A stretch of DNA of 64,000 nt. Source: Planctomycetales bacterium. GTDB taxonomy: Bacteria > Planctomycetota > Planctomycetia > Planctomycetales > Planctomycetaceae. The notes beneath the pieces were generated by a model. It did no database searches. It was given only the letters and a program-made list of their open reading frames with translations, and was not told where the DNA came from. Positions 1 to 8,823 of the stretch are shown piece after piece. The translations under genes were made by a program, and so were the position numbers. The number at the start of each line of letters is the position of its first letter. Position 1 is the first letter of the stretch. Location of the stretch: positions 206,465 to 270,464 of the forward strand of contig JAPLOA010000076.1 in NCBI GenBank assembly GCA_026400835.1. Direction: 5' to 3'.

Positions 1-183
1 CGGGGTAGACTGCAACAGCAGCAGCAACGGCCAGAAAATGTTGGCAATAAAGAACGCATCACAGGCTCGGCTAAGAATCCATTGTCTGGTTTCCGCACGA
101 GTTCCCGCGATGCGATCTGATGCGTCTGTCTTTCGCGATGCCGAAGTCGATTGATCGAAAGGCAATGGTTCAGCGTGAGCCAT
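1..183 (-). CDS. Membrane protein, N-terminal part only (runs off left edge)
   Basis: The reverse strand is open from an ATG at 183 to the window edge, giving 61 residues. The first 35 or so are polar (begins MAHAEPLPFD) and are followed by an ILSRACDAFF segment and a hydrophobic stretch with five consecutive leucines, consistent with a first membrane helix. Its ATG overlaps the TGA of the upstream lipoprotein gene (TGATG), so the two are probably translationally coupled and belong to the operon started by the DUF1559 gene. I do not recognise the family; function is unknown. The start is well supported by the overlap, but the rest of the protein is not visible. Confidence 0.6.
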   Translation of the reverse strand, partial: MAHAEPLPFDQSTSASRKTDASDRIAGTRAETRQWILSRACDAFFIANIFWPLLLLLQSTP

Positions 184-689
184 CAGGCACCCGGTACAAA
201 GCTGCCTGGCACGTTGCGTTCCAGATTAATCGTCAGCTCATTCAACTCGCGGGCTTCGATTTTGACCTCAACCGGGGACGAGACCGGATCAGAATAGATT
301 GTTGGAATGATATCGGCTGAGGTCACGGTTTGCACAGCCTTCACAGCTGCTTTTCCAGGCGCATCGCTGTCGCCACCATAATCCGGCTCCTGCGAAGTTG
401 ACTGATTGATAATCACGCGAAAACTTCCCGGCATGGCACCATCGCCATCTTCGTAAGTTGTCAGCACAAATGTTCCATCAGCGTTTATGATTCCGCCGGC
501 ATTTTTTCCGTTCTGCGAGACCACAGGGACCAGAGAAATTGCGCCTCCTCCGGTCATCGGCTTGCCATTGAACTTGACGATCCCCCGAGCAGGAAAGACC
601 TCAACGTTTTCACTACCTCCACAGCCAGCAATGATCGCTGTAAGCGTCATCATAAATGCAGGCCACAGGATGTTCTTTATTGTCTTCAT
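183..689 (-). CDS. Small lipoprotein, carboxypeptidase-regulatory-like fold
   Basis: This 168-residue protein has a lipoprotein signal peptide with lipobox IAGC and the acylated cysteine at residue 23. The mature part (ARGIVKFNGKP, then GGAISLVP, GTFVLTTY and PGSFRVII) matches the beta-sandwich pattern of carboxypeptidase-regulatory/transthyretin-like lipoproteins that are very abundant in planctomycetes. It is probably anchored to a membrane facing the periplasm. AAGGA lies 8 bases before the ATG. It follows the DUF1559 gene by 66 bases and overlaps the next gene, an arrangement often seen in this phylum. No enzyme motif is visible and the actual role is unknown. Confidence 0.85.
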   Translation of the reverse strand: MKTIKNILWPAFMMTLTAIIAGCGGSENVEVFPARGIVKFNGKPMTGGGAISLVPVVSQNGKNAGGIINADGTFVLTTYEDGDGAMPGSFRVIINQSTSQEPDYGGDSDAPGKAAVKAVQTVTSADIIPTIYSDPVSSPVEVKIEARELNELTINLERNVPGSFVPGA

Positions 690-755
690 AACTCAATTCC
701 TTCATCAACCGATCCCGCCCGCATGTCGACTCAACATACGGGGCAATCGAGTCGC

Positions 756-1751
756 CTATAACTCGCCGTTAGTTTCCCCACCGCCACGTGTGCCAATGGC
801 CTGCCACAGCAGCAGGTCGACGTTCTCTGAGAAAAAGCGGACCGAGCCGTCAGCAAGCGCACCCTGAACACCACCGATGTGGTAGCTGCGAGCGGCCGAA
901 TACATCTCTGTATATGGCGAACCAATCTGCACACACGGCATCCCCTGGGCGGGAAAGTTGCGACATCCCCAGACTCCGTCCGGTGTAGTGCTGTTCGGGC
1001 CTGTCCGAGTGCTGAAAATATTGGCCCCCATCACACCATACGACCACGTGCCCCGAGTGTCCTGAAGAGAAGGACCGGTCGCGCTGGTCAGGCGAAACTT
1101 TAGTTCGCTGATGGCGATCGTGTTTGATGTTCCATCCGTCATGTCTCGCATGCTGAAACGGGAATTGTTTCCACAGACTCCGCCAACTGTTGGATTGTCA
1201 GTGTGGACTCGACCATAGCCCGCTTTACCATAGCTGGCGGCATAGTTGCCGCGAGCCAGATGTTCCATACCCGTGCCGTTTGCAAGACGCTCTTCGGTTG
1301 TTGGATGGGACGGACAGGACATCGCCGGAAGAGGATCCGCTCCAATGGTCACGCCCTGTACTGTGTAGGCTCCGTTACCAAACCAGTCGACGACTTCTGG
1401 TCTTTCAGCCACAATTTTCGCATAAGACTGATACTGTGCGGTCTGTTCAAAGAACGGCAACAGAAAGCAAATCCATGGACCACCAATGCCGGGTGTTCCC
1501 GCTCCGTTTCGGCCGTTGGGATCATCCCCCACTGGATTCACGGTACCCGGCGGAAAAACACTGTGCGTGTCATGATAGTTGTGCAGAGCCAGAGCCAGTT
1601 GTTTCAGGTTGTTCTTGCACTGAGTTCTGCGAGCCGCTTCACGTGCCTGCTGCACTGCTGGCAACAGCAATGCAATCAGAATTGCGATGATGGCGATGAC
1701 CACCAACAGTTCAATGAGTGTAAAACCCTGCTTTGACTTGATTCGTTTCAT
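756..1751 (-). CDS. DUF1559 domain pseudopilin-like protein
   Basis: This 331-residue protein starts with a type IV prepilin/pseudopilin leader: a basic stretch, the cleavage motif KQG/FTLIE, then a 20-residue hydrophobic helix (LLVVIAIIAILIALLLP). It continues with AVQQAREAARR, CKNNLKQLALALHNYHD, which are hallmarks of the DUF1559 family. Near the C terminus lies the family's ALADGSVRF motif. The family is greatly expanded in planctomycetes and is thought to be exported by a type II secretion/type IV pilus-like machinery; its role is unproven. The ATG at 1751 is preceded by AAGGAGA at good spacing and is preferred over an ATG ten codons upstream. It heads the operon with the lipoprotein. Confidence 0.93.
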   Translation of the reverse strand: MKRIKSKQGFTLIELLVVIAIIAILIALLLPAVQQAREAARRTQCKNNLKQLALALHNYHDTHSVFPPGTVNPVGDDPNGRNGAGTPGIGGPWICFLLPFFEQTAQYQSYAKIVAERPEVVDWFGNGAYTVQGVTIGADPLPAMSCPSHPTTEERLANGTGMEHLARGNYAASYGKAGYGRVHTDNPTVGGVCGNNSRFSMRDMTDGTSNTIAISELKFRLTSATGPSLQDTRGTWSYGVMGANIFSTRTGPNSTTPDGVWGCRNFPAQGMPCVQIGSPYTEMYSAARSYHIGGVQGALADGSVRFFSENVDLLLWQAIGTRGGGETNGEL

Positions 1752-2287
1752 ACGGCCTGTCTCCTTCGAATGGAAATGCAATTCGGTGGACTCAAAAGAA
1801 GCAACTCCTGGGGCGCAAACTCATGTTCGACGCGTGCCGTTAAGTTTGCGTGAAGCGATAACCATTTTCTGAATTTTCAGTTTCTCAAGCCTTATGGTGG
1901 CCTGAGCAACCGGCCATAGACCATTTATCCTTTCACAGTGCGTCGACGAGGTGATTGACACAGAGTCCCCACAAGGTCATCAGGACTGTTGGCCTACTCA
2001 GATAATTCACAATAAAGCCCGCAACTTGTGTACTCTTGACCACAAGTCAGTACCACGGTTGATCTGTGCTCCGGACACTGAATAATGTTGCGGCTGAATT
2101 CTTTCATCAGTGGTTCTCACCTGCAGCAATGTCGTGTCATCAATACGTGGCGAATCAGAAGTTTTTTTTGGTCTCGGCCTTCCTCATGAATTCTTGACAA
2201 TCATTGAGTTTGATTCACAGCGGTCACACAGGAAGAGTCAGGTGTCTGTTTTTCAGTTCTGTCGTTTCTCGCTATGGAGATCGGACC
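1752..2287. other. Intergenic region between divergent genes
   Basis: This 536-base gap separates the DUF1559 gene from the divergent PQQ-propeller gene, so promoters for both must lie here. A TTGACA hexamer sits at 2194-2199, but I see no convincing -10 box at 16-18 bases. A run of eight T occurs at 2162-2169. I see no gene, repeat or structured RNA. Confidence 0.5.
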
Positions 2288-5200
2288 ATGAAGACATCCA
2301 ACCACGGCGGTTTGTTTCGATCTCGAAGCAATGAAGTTTTTCGCGGCGCCATTGCAGGCATCATCGTGCTGATGACGGGTTCGTCTCTGTGGGCCGACTG
2401 GCCGATGTACCGCAATGATGCGGCTCGCAGCGGCTACACGACTCAGTCACTTGAAGGACCACTGCAGCAAGGCTGGATCTATCGCGCGCCGCATGCTCCG
2501 CACTCCGCGTGGCCCCGTTCAGATCGACAAACTTTCGACCGTGCGATTCAACCTGTGATCGCTGGCGGGATCGTCTATTTCGGAGACACCGTGACTGGAG
2601 TGATCAACGCTCTGGATCTGAAAACGGGAACTCTCAAATGGCGTTTCTTCACTGAAGGCCCCATTCGTTTTGCTCCTGTGGTGTTTGAAGATCGGCTGTT
2701 CGTGATCAGTGATGACGGCTGCCTGTATGCTCTTAATCTGTCCAGTGGTCAGTTGCTCTGGAAACATCAGGGCGGCCCCGATCACAGTCGTCGCCTCGGC
2801 AACGAACGCATGATCTCCCGCTGGCCGGCGCGAGGTGGAGCGGTCGTTGTCGAAAACATCGTCTACTACGGCGCGGGAATCTGGCCTTCGGATGGAATCT
2901 TCCTGCATGCTCTGGACGCTCGCAGCGGCGAACCAATCTGGGTGAATGATAACTCCGGCAGCATTTACATGCCGCAACCTCACGGCGGCGCGAATGCCGA
3001 AAGTGGTGTGGCCGCGCAGGGGTATCTGGTTGCAACAAACACCAGCCAGGTGGGAAAATCCGGAAAGAATGAAGGGCGTGCATGGTTGCTGGTTCCTACA
3101 GGCCGTGCGGTGCCAGCGGCTTTTGACCGTGCGACCGGACAGTTCCAATACTTCAATCTTCAGAAGTACGGCCATAAGGGCAGCTCAAGCGTTGTGGCGA
3201 GCGATCGCTACTTTCTGAACAGCGGCATGGCGTTTGATACGGTCACTGGCGAGTCACTTGAAACCATCGGAGCCGGCGCAGTGGTGTCAACTGCGAATGG
3301 CGTCGTCAAGCACTCGGGTAACGCATTGGAAGGTTCTCGCTGGGAGATCGTGGAGAAAAAAGACCGCAAAGGAGTTTCTTACCAAGCTCCAGCTCTTGCT
3401 TCATTGTGGAGCGTAAACGATGTGCCTGTTCCTCAGGAATTGATTATGGCCAATACCACGGCTGTAATTGGCGGGGAGAAAAAAGTTCTCGCGGTCGACA
3501 GCGAAAAGCAGTCGATCACATGGCAAACAGATGTCGACGGCACGGCGATGGGACTTGCCGTGAGCGATGGATGTTTACTGGTCTCCACAAACGCAGGAAC
3601 TCTCTACTGCTTTCAGCCGACAACTCCTGCGTTGACTGCTGCTGATGCCTCTGAAAAAGAAAACACGCGGGTATCAACGAATGCCGACTCACCGATTCCA
3701 GTTGTTGACGCGCAACTAACGGCTGCTGCGGAGCAGATTCTCACTCGGTCAAATATGCGAGCGGGTTACTGCCTGGACCTGGGTTGCGGCGACGGTCAGT
3801 TGGCGATGGCACTGGCTCAGCAAAGTGACCTGCAGATTATCGCGATCGAAAGTGATCCTCAGTTGCTTCAGCAGGCGCGTGAACGATTACTGGCGGCCAA
3901 TTTGCTGGGTTCACGGGTCACAGTGCTGGCGACTACGGATCTGGCCGACACCAGCTTGCCGAATTACTTTGCGAACCTGATTGTTTCGCAGAAGGCTCTA
4001 AAGGACGGCGTCGAAAGCCTGCCATTAGGCGAACTGGAGCGGCTGCTGCGTCCTTACGGTGGCGTCTGGGTTCTTGGTGCTCCCGACGCATTGATACGCC
4101 ATGAACGAGGCCCGCTCGTTGGTGCTGGCCAGTGGACTCATCAGTATTCAACGGCAGGAAATTCTACATGTTCAACCGACGAACTGGTGAAAGGTCCGCT
4201 GGGTCTGCTCTGGTTCCGCGACATTGAACTTGAGATGCCTCAGCGTCACGGGCGAGGCCCAGGGCCTCTGTTTTATGACGGTCGTTTGTATTCGATGGGG
4301 TTGAACGAACTCGCCTGCGTGGATGCATACAACGGCCGACTCTTATGGAAGTATCCCCTGCCTGGAATTCTAAAGGCGTACGACGGCGATGAGCTGATGG
4401 GCACTGCGGGAACTCACAGCAATTACTGCATCGCCGATACTGGCTTGTACGTGCGACGTGAATCGCGCTGCCTGCGAATTGATCGCATCACCGGCCAACT
4501 GATTGAAGAATTCAAAGCTCCACTGCAGCCCGACGGTCAGCCCGGAACATGGGGATTCATCGCGTGTCAGAACGGGATTCTGATTGGCACGCTGGCTGAC
4601 CCGGAACATGTCGTGACATTCCGCTATGTGAATCGGGGTGGAGACATGAAGTCTCTGCTGACTGAGTCCAAAACGCTGTTTGCGATGGATGCAACATCCG
4701 GCGAAACGCTCTGGCGATTCGATGCCGATGCGTCCCTTCGTCACAACGCCATCGCCTTCGACGGGGACGGCGTCTACTTCATCGACCGCCCGGTCGCTCG
4801 ATTCGATCTGGTTAAAAATGCAAAGCCGGATTACCACCCGACGGGCTCTATCGTGGCCCTCGACGCAAGCACCGGAAAGCAACGCTGGAAGAGTGTTAAG
4901 GAAATCGACGGAACACTGCTCGCGCTAAGTGAAAAGCATCCGGTTCTTCTGATGGGATCTCAGCCGACAAGTTTCGCACTGGCTTCCGAACCAGGCAACA
5001 GTGTGGCGGTCTTCGATCTGAAAACGGGCGAACAGCTCTGGAGAAAGTCCGCCACGTACAGGTCGCGACCGATGATCAATGATCGTACGATTTATGCGCA
5101 GGGCGGCGCATGGGATCTGCTGACAGGAGAAGAGCAGCCTTTCAGCTTCAGCCGTTCTTACGGCTGCGGTGTTTTGGCGGGATCGAAGCACACCATGGTC

Positions 5201-6196
5201 TTTCGATCTGCGACGCTTGGCTATTTTGACTTTAAACATCAGGAGAAGACGGACAACTTTGGGGGCATTCGTCCGGGTTGCTGGATCAACGCCATTCCGG
5301 CCGGCGGCCTGGTGCTGGTTCCGGATGCGTCAGCGGGCTGCGTTTGCAGTTATCTGAATCAATCATGGTTTGCGCTTGAGCCGGATGGTCTGCGTCCCCC
5401 TGCGATTTCGCCCAAGGGCGGAGCGTTTCGAGAGCCCGTCGAAGTGACTCTGACTCCTGATGAACCCGGACAAACGGTGCGTTACACAATGGATGGCACC
5501 ACTCCAAACGCCGCGTCGCCGGAAGTCCACGGGGCGATTCGAGTGGATGCGAATATCTCTCTGAAGGCGAGAACCTTCGACGCGAATAATCGGCCAGGTC
5601 GGATGGTGGAGACCGATTTTGTGATCGATCCCGCTATCCTTCCGATTGAAGACGCTCACTGGCGCGTCTGGGACATCAGTGGTGAAGGGGTCTCGTCATC
5701 TCCAGGTCGCTGGTCGGCCAAAGATGGCACGATTTCCCAGTTGTCCAATATCTTTCTGGGCAGCGCGACTGAAGCAAGTTCCGAATTGGAGCGTTACGGA
5801 ACGCTGCGAATCTATCAGGACGCCATGGCGTTTACTGATGGTCACATGGAACTGGAAATGCGATCTGATGATGACGATTCTTTTGGCATAGTCTTTCGCT
5901 GCCGGGATGAGAAACAACATTATCTTTTCAGCAGCGATCGACAGCGAAACTTCAGTATTCTGGCCGTCAAGAACGGTGCCGAATACCGAGTTCTTGCGAC
6001 TTCCGATCGAGCTTACCAACCGGGCAAATGGCATCGGCTGAAGATCACAATGGATGGTGCGAACCTGCAGATCGATCTTGATGAGCAACGTCTTCTGGAA
6101 GCCAGCGACACAACTTTTTCCGCAGGCACCATCGGCCTGCACAGTTGGGGATCTGACAAGGTGCAGTTCCGCAACATCCGACTGAAGGCACGATGA
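2288..6196 (+). CDS. PQQ-type beta-propeller protein with embedded methyltransferase domain
   Basis: The protein has 1302 residues from the ATG at 2288, which has GGAGA just upstream; an in-frame start 28 codons earlier is less likely. After a signal peptide ending near LWADWPMYRND, PQQ-like propeller blades (GxLYALNLSSGQLLW and similar) fill about residues 40-480. A class I SAM methyltransferase-like segment follows (motif LDLGCGDGQ near 495, acidic IAIESD about 25 residues later). More propeller blades come next, then a chitobiase-C-like module (YTMDGTTPN near 1062) and a concanavalin-like C-terminal module (about 1120-1300). It is probably exported. A SAM enzyme outside the cytoplasm would be odd, so the methyltransferase fold may be structural or ligand-binding. 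It forms a tight operon with the next two genes and has a paralogue at 8824-12720. Confidence 0.85.
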   Translation: MKTSNHGGLFRSRSNEVFRGAIAGIIVLMTGSSLWADWPMYRNDAARSGYTTQSLEGPLQQGWIYRAPHAPHSAWPRSDRQTFDRAIQPVIAGGIVYFGDTVTGVINALDLKTGTLKWRFFTEGPIRFAPVVFEDRLFVISDDGCLYALNLSSGQLLWKHQGGPDHSRRLGNERMISRWPARGGAVVVENIVYYGAGIWPSDGIFLHALDARSGEPIWVNDNSGSIYMPQPHGGANAESGVAAQGYLVATNTSQVGKSGKNEGRAWLLVPTGRAVPAAFDRATGQFQYFNLQKYGHKGSSSVVASDRYFLNSGMAFDTVTGESLETIGAGAVVSTANGVVKHSGNALEGSRWEIVEKKDRKGVSYQAPALASLWSVNDVPVPQELIMANTTAVIGGEKKVLAVDSEKQSITWQTDVDGTAMGLAVSDGCLLVSTNAGTLYCFQPTTPALTAADASEKENTRVSTNADSPIPVVDAQLTAAAEQILTRSNMRAGYCLDLGCGDGQLAMALAQQSDLQIIAIESDPQLLQQARERLLAANLLGSRVTVLATTDLADTSLPNYFANLIVSQKALKDGVESLPLGELERLLRPYGGVWVLGAPDALIRHERGPLVGAGQWTHQYSTAGNSTCSTDELVKGPLGLLWFRDIELEMPQRHGRGPGPLFYDGRLYSMGLNELACVDAYNGRLLWKYPLPGILKAYDGDELMGTAGTHSNYCIADTGLYVRRESRCLRIDRITGQLIEEFKAPLQPDGQPGTWGFIACQNGILIGTLADPEHVVTFRYVNRGGDMKSLLTESKTLFAMDATSGETLWRFDADASLRHNAIAFDGDGVYFIDRPVARFDLVKNAKPDYHPTGSIVALDASTGKQRWKSVKEIDGTLLALSEKHPVLLMGSQPTSFALASEPGNSVAVFDLKTGEQLWRKSATYRSRPMINDRTIYAQGGAWDLLTGEEQPFSFSRSYGCGVLAGSKHTMVFRSATLGYFDFKHQEKTDNFGGIRPGCWINAIPAGGLVLVPDASAGCVCSYLNQSWFALEPDGLRPPAISPKGGAFREPVEVTLTPDEPGQTVRYTMDGTTPNAASPEVHGAIRVDANISLKARTFDANNRPGRMVETDFVIDPAILPIEDAHWRVWDISGEGVSSSPGRWSAKDGTISQLSNIFLGSATEASSELERYGTLRIYQDAMAFTDGHMELEMRSDDDDSFGIVFRCRDEKQHYLFSSDRQRNFSILAVKNGAEYRVLATSDRAYQPGKWHRLKITMDGANLQIDLDEQRLLEASDTTFSAGTIGLHSWGSDKVQFRNIRLKAR

Positions 6197-7944
6197 CCCG
6201 TCGAACGGAAAAGGCCATGAAACGATTCTGGTGGATGATCACTGCGAGCTTTTTACTGGCGGTAAGTCCCGCGATTGAGCGACCAGCATTCGGGCAAGCA
6301 GCCGGAGTCACATCGGCTCACTTTGAAGATGTCAGCGAATCGACGGGCCTGAGCTTGCGACACCATTCACCCTTCAGCGAAGAACGTCATCTGCACCTCG
6401 CGATGGGGTCCGGCGTTGCATGGCTGGACATTGATCAGGACGGTTGGCCGGATCTCTGCTTCGGTCAGGGAACCGCGTGGCCGGAGTCCACTGCGCAGAT
6501 CAACGAGAATTCGTCGCTCGATCGGATCTTCCGAAATCAGCGAGGAAAGTTTACGGATGTGACTTTGGAAGCAGGCCTCCTCAATGCTCGTTATTCGATG
6601 GGGCTGGCAGCGGGAGATCTGGACAACGACGGTTTTGTGGATCTCATGATCTCGTGTTTTGGATCGCATCTGCTCTATCGCAACAACGGCGACGGTACCT
6701 TCGATGATGTCTCTTCGCAGTTAAACAGTGTCCCGTCGATTCTGTCGGCGAGTTGCACGTGGATTGATTGTGATCAGGATGGCCTGCTTGATCTCTACGT
6801 CACCAACTACGTGGAGATTGATCTCAATAACTACGCCGTCTGCACTCAGTCTCATCGAAATCGAACGGTCCCGATTCCATGTCCGCCTCGAAAGTATCCC
6901 TGGCCAGCCGACACACTCTACAGGAACATGGGAGATGGCCGGTTTATGGATGTTTCTCAGTCCGCCGGACTGCACGATTGTGAGAAGTCGGCTGGCCTTG
7001 GAGTCGTGGCAGGAGATTTTAACGGCGACCAGATCATCGACCTTTATGTGGCTAACGACACGACCGCCAATTTTCTTTTGATCAATGACGGACAGGGCCA
7101 CTTTCAGGATCACGCGATTCTCGCAGGTGCTGCCTTCAACCGCCTCGGCGAGGGCGAAGCCGGCATGGGCGTTTCCAGCGGCGACGTCGATGGAGACGGA
7201 CGGCTCGATCTGTTTGTGGGCAACTACTACGGCGAATCAAACACTCTGTATCGCAGTGAAGCGCAGGGTGTTTTTCTGGATGTGACTGCCGAATACGGAC
7301 TGGCCGCACCAAGCCGCACTCGGCTGACGTTTGGAACTCTGCTGACCGACTTCAATAACGATACCTGGCTGGACGCCTTTGTTGCCAATGGACATCTGTC
7401 AGATCGGTTGAACGAACTTGGACTGAAGATTCCCTTCCGGCAACGATGCCAGCTTTTCATGAATGCCCGGGGAGCCCGATTTCGAGAAGCCTCTGCTGGA
7501 GCCGGTGCCTGGTTTCAGAAGGAGATCGTCGGACGCGGGTGTGCATCGGGTGATTTCAATCTGGATGGATTTTCGGACATTGTCGTTCAGGATCTCAATG
7601 GCCCGACGGCGCTGCTGCAGAACTCGGGGGACTCACAGAATCAATCCATTTCGCTGCTCCTGAAAGGGCGCAGTGGAAATCGTGACGGCATCGGGGCACG
7701 AGTCGAAGTCGTGCTGCCGGATCAAATCCTTGTGCGGTGTCGTGAAGGCAGCTCCAGCTATCTATCGTGCAATGACGCGTCGTTGTTGATCGGTCTGGGA
7801 GAGATTTCACAGGCGGTGTCCTTTCGAATTCAATGGCCGAGCGGTGCTCTACAGACTGTTACCGGGGTGTCACCCGGAACGCGGATGATCATTGTCGAGG
7901 GCCACGACGCAAAATTGCTGCCAGTGATGCGAGTCGCACCATGA
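6193..7944 (+). CDS. FG-GAP repeat protein with ASPIC/UnbV domain
   Basis: This 583-residue exported protein has a signal peptide within about the first 35 residues. Seven FG-GAP/VCBS-type repeats follow, each with an aspartate-rich calcium loop (LDIDQDGWPDL, GDLDNDGFVDL, GDFNGDQIIDLYV, GDVDGDGRLDLFVG and others), predicting a seven-bladed integrin-like propeller. The C terminus holds the ASPIC/UnbV module (GIGARVEV, then FRIQWPSGALQ). Such CRTAC1-like proteins are common in planctomycetes and are assumed to bind carbohydrate or protein at the surface. The first ATG overlaps the stop of the upstream gene (ATGA); an ATG at 6217 with AAAAGG before it is an alternative start. The end overlaps the next gene in the same way. 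Confidence 0.9.
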   Translation: MTRRTEKAMKRFWWMITASFLLAVSPAIERPAFGQAAGVTSAHFEDVSESTGLSLRHHSPFSEERHLHLAMGSGVAWLDIDQDGWPDLCFGQGTAWPESTAQINENSSLDRIFRNQRGKFTDVTLEAGLLNARYSMGLAAGDLDNDGFVDLMISCFGSHLLYRNNGDGTFDDVSSQLNSVPSILSASCTWIDCDQDGLLDLYVTNYVEIDLNNYAVCTQSHRNRTVPIPCPPRKYPWPADTLYRNMGDGRFMDVSQSAGLHDCEKSAGLGVVAGDFNGDQIIDLYVANDTTANFLLINDGQGHFQDHAILAGAAFNRLGEGEAGMGVSSGDVDGDGRLDLFVGNYYGESNTLYRSEAQGVFLDVTAEYGLAAPSRTRLTFGTLLTDFNNDTWLDAFVANGHLSDRLNELGLKIPFRQRCQLFMNARGARFREASAGAGAWFQKEIVGRGCASGDFNLDGFSDIVVQDLNGPTALLQNSGDSQNQSISLLLKGRSGNRDGIGARVEVVLPDQILVRCREGSSSYLSCNDASLLIGLGEISQAVSFRIQWPSGALQTVTGVSPGTRMIIVEGHDAKLLPVMRVAP

Positions 7945-8762
7945 CGCCGCCTGATCATCCCTCCGAAGATAAAACTCACGCCGTGTTCGTGCGGACGATT
8001 GTGGCCTGCCTGGTTCTGGTGATTCTGATCGCAATCGCCGGTGCTGTCGTTTGGCAAGTGTTCCAAAAGCCCTCAGCTCGAACCGTCTCCGGTCCAATAG
8101 AGCTGCGTGAACACATATGGGAGCTGTCCAGGGCGCGACGCGCGGCGGAGCGAGGCGATTTCGAAACGGCTCTTCAACATGCGGACAACGCGGCGGCGAT
8201 GCTGCTGAAAACGACAGGCTTCTCCGGTGATTCGAATCGAACGAGTCAATCAGACAGCATTGCAATTTGTCTGCTTCAATCAGAACTGCTGTTTCGTTTG
8301 CATCGCACCGATGAAATGCTGGATCCGCTGGAGACTGTTCTGCAACTGGCCCCCGATCATTTCGGAGCCCACGCCAATCTGGCTTTCGCGCTGCGGTTCT
8401 GCGGGATGCTGGATGAGGCGGATCAGCATGTGCAGTGGTGCCTTGAGCGACAACCGGACTTTCTTCCCGTTCGCCGCATTCAGGCGGAGATTATGCGAGA
8501 TCGCGGTGATGCGGAGTCTGCTCTTCGGTCGGTTCGTGAACTTCTTCTTGCAGCGCCGCGCGATCTGGATTGTCAACTTCTGCAGGCCGAGCTATTGATG
8601 TATGGTCGTGAGTTCGAGCTGGCGTATCAGAATCTTCTGCCGCTGGACGCTCAGTTTCGCCGGGATCATCGTTTCGCCTCCACAATGGCTCAGCTATGCC
8701 GCGTCACCGATCGCAACGAGAAGGCCACTGAGTATGACGCCGTTCTGAACGAAAGACGATGA
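7941..8762 (+). CDS. Membrane-anchored tetratricopeptide (TPR) protein
   Basis: This protein has 273 residues. The ATG at 7941 overlaps the upstream TGA (ATGA), which decides the start over a longer in-frame extension. A short polar N terminus is followed by one transmembrane helix (IVACLVLVILIAIAGAVVW, about 19-37). The rest is helical repeats with TPR features such as LAPDHFGAHANLAFALRFCG, a deleted-blade RRIQAEIMRDRGDAESAL, and LLQAELLMYGREFELAYQ. It is the last gene of the PQQ/FG-GAP/TPR operon. In planctomycetes TPR proteins often accompany CRTAC-type proteins. I infer a scaffold for assembling or positioning the two upstream envelope proteins; there is no direct evidence. Confidence 0.85.
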   Translation: MTPPDHPSEDKTHAVFVRTIVACLVLVILIAIAGAVVWQVFQKPSARTVSGPIELREHIWELSRARRAAERGDFETALQHADNAAAMLLKTTGFSGDSNRTSQSDSIAICLLQSELLFRLHRTDEMLDPLETVLQLAPDHFGAHANLAFALRFCGMLDEADQHVQWCLERQPDFLPVRRIQAEIMRDRGDAESALRSVRELLLAAPRDLDCQLLQAELLMYGREFELAYQNLLPLDAQFRRDHRFASTMAQLCRVTDRNEKATEYDAVLNERR

Positions 8763-8823
8763 TATTTCACTGAGGTGTGGGATCTTCGTAAACCGATCTG
8801 CCCAAATTAAACAACGCACTCCA

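Noticed and set aside
2194..2199. TTGACA hexamer before the propeller gene
   Set aside because: There is no acceptable -10 box at 16-18 bases; a chance match cannot be excluded.
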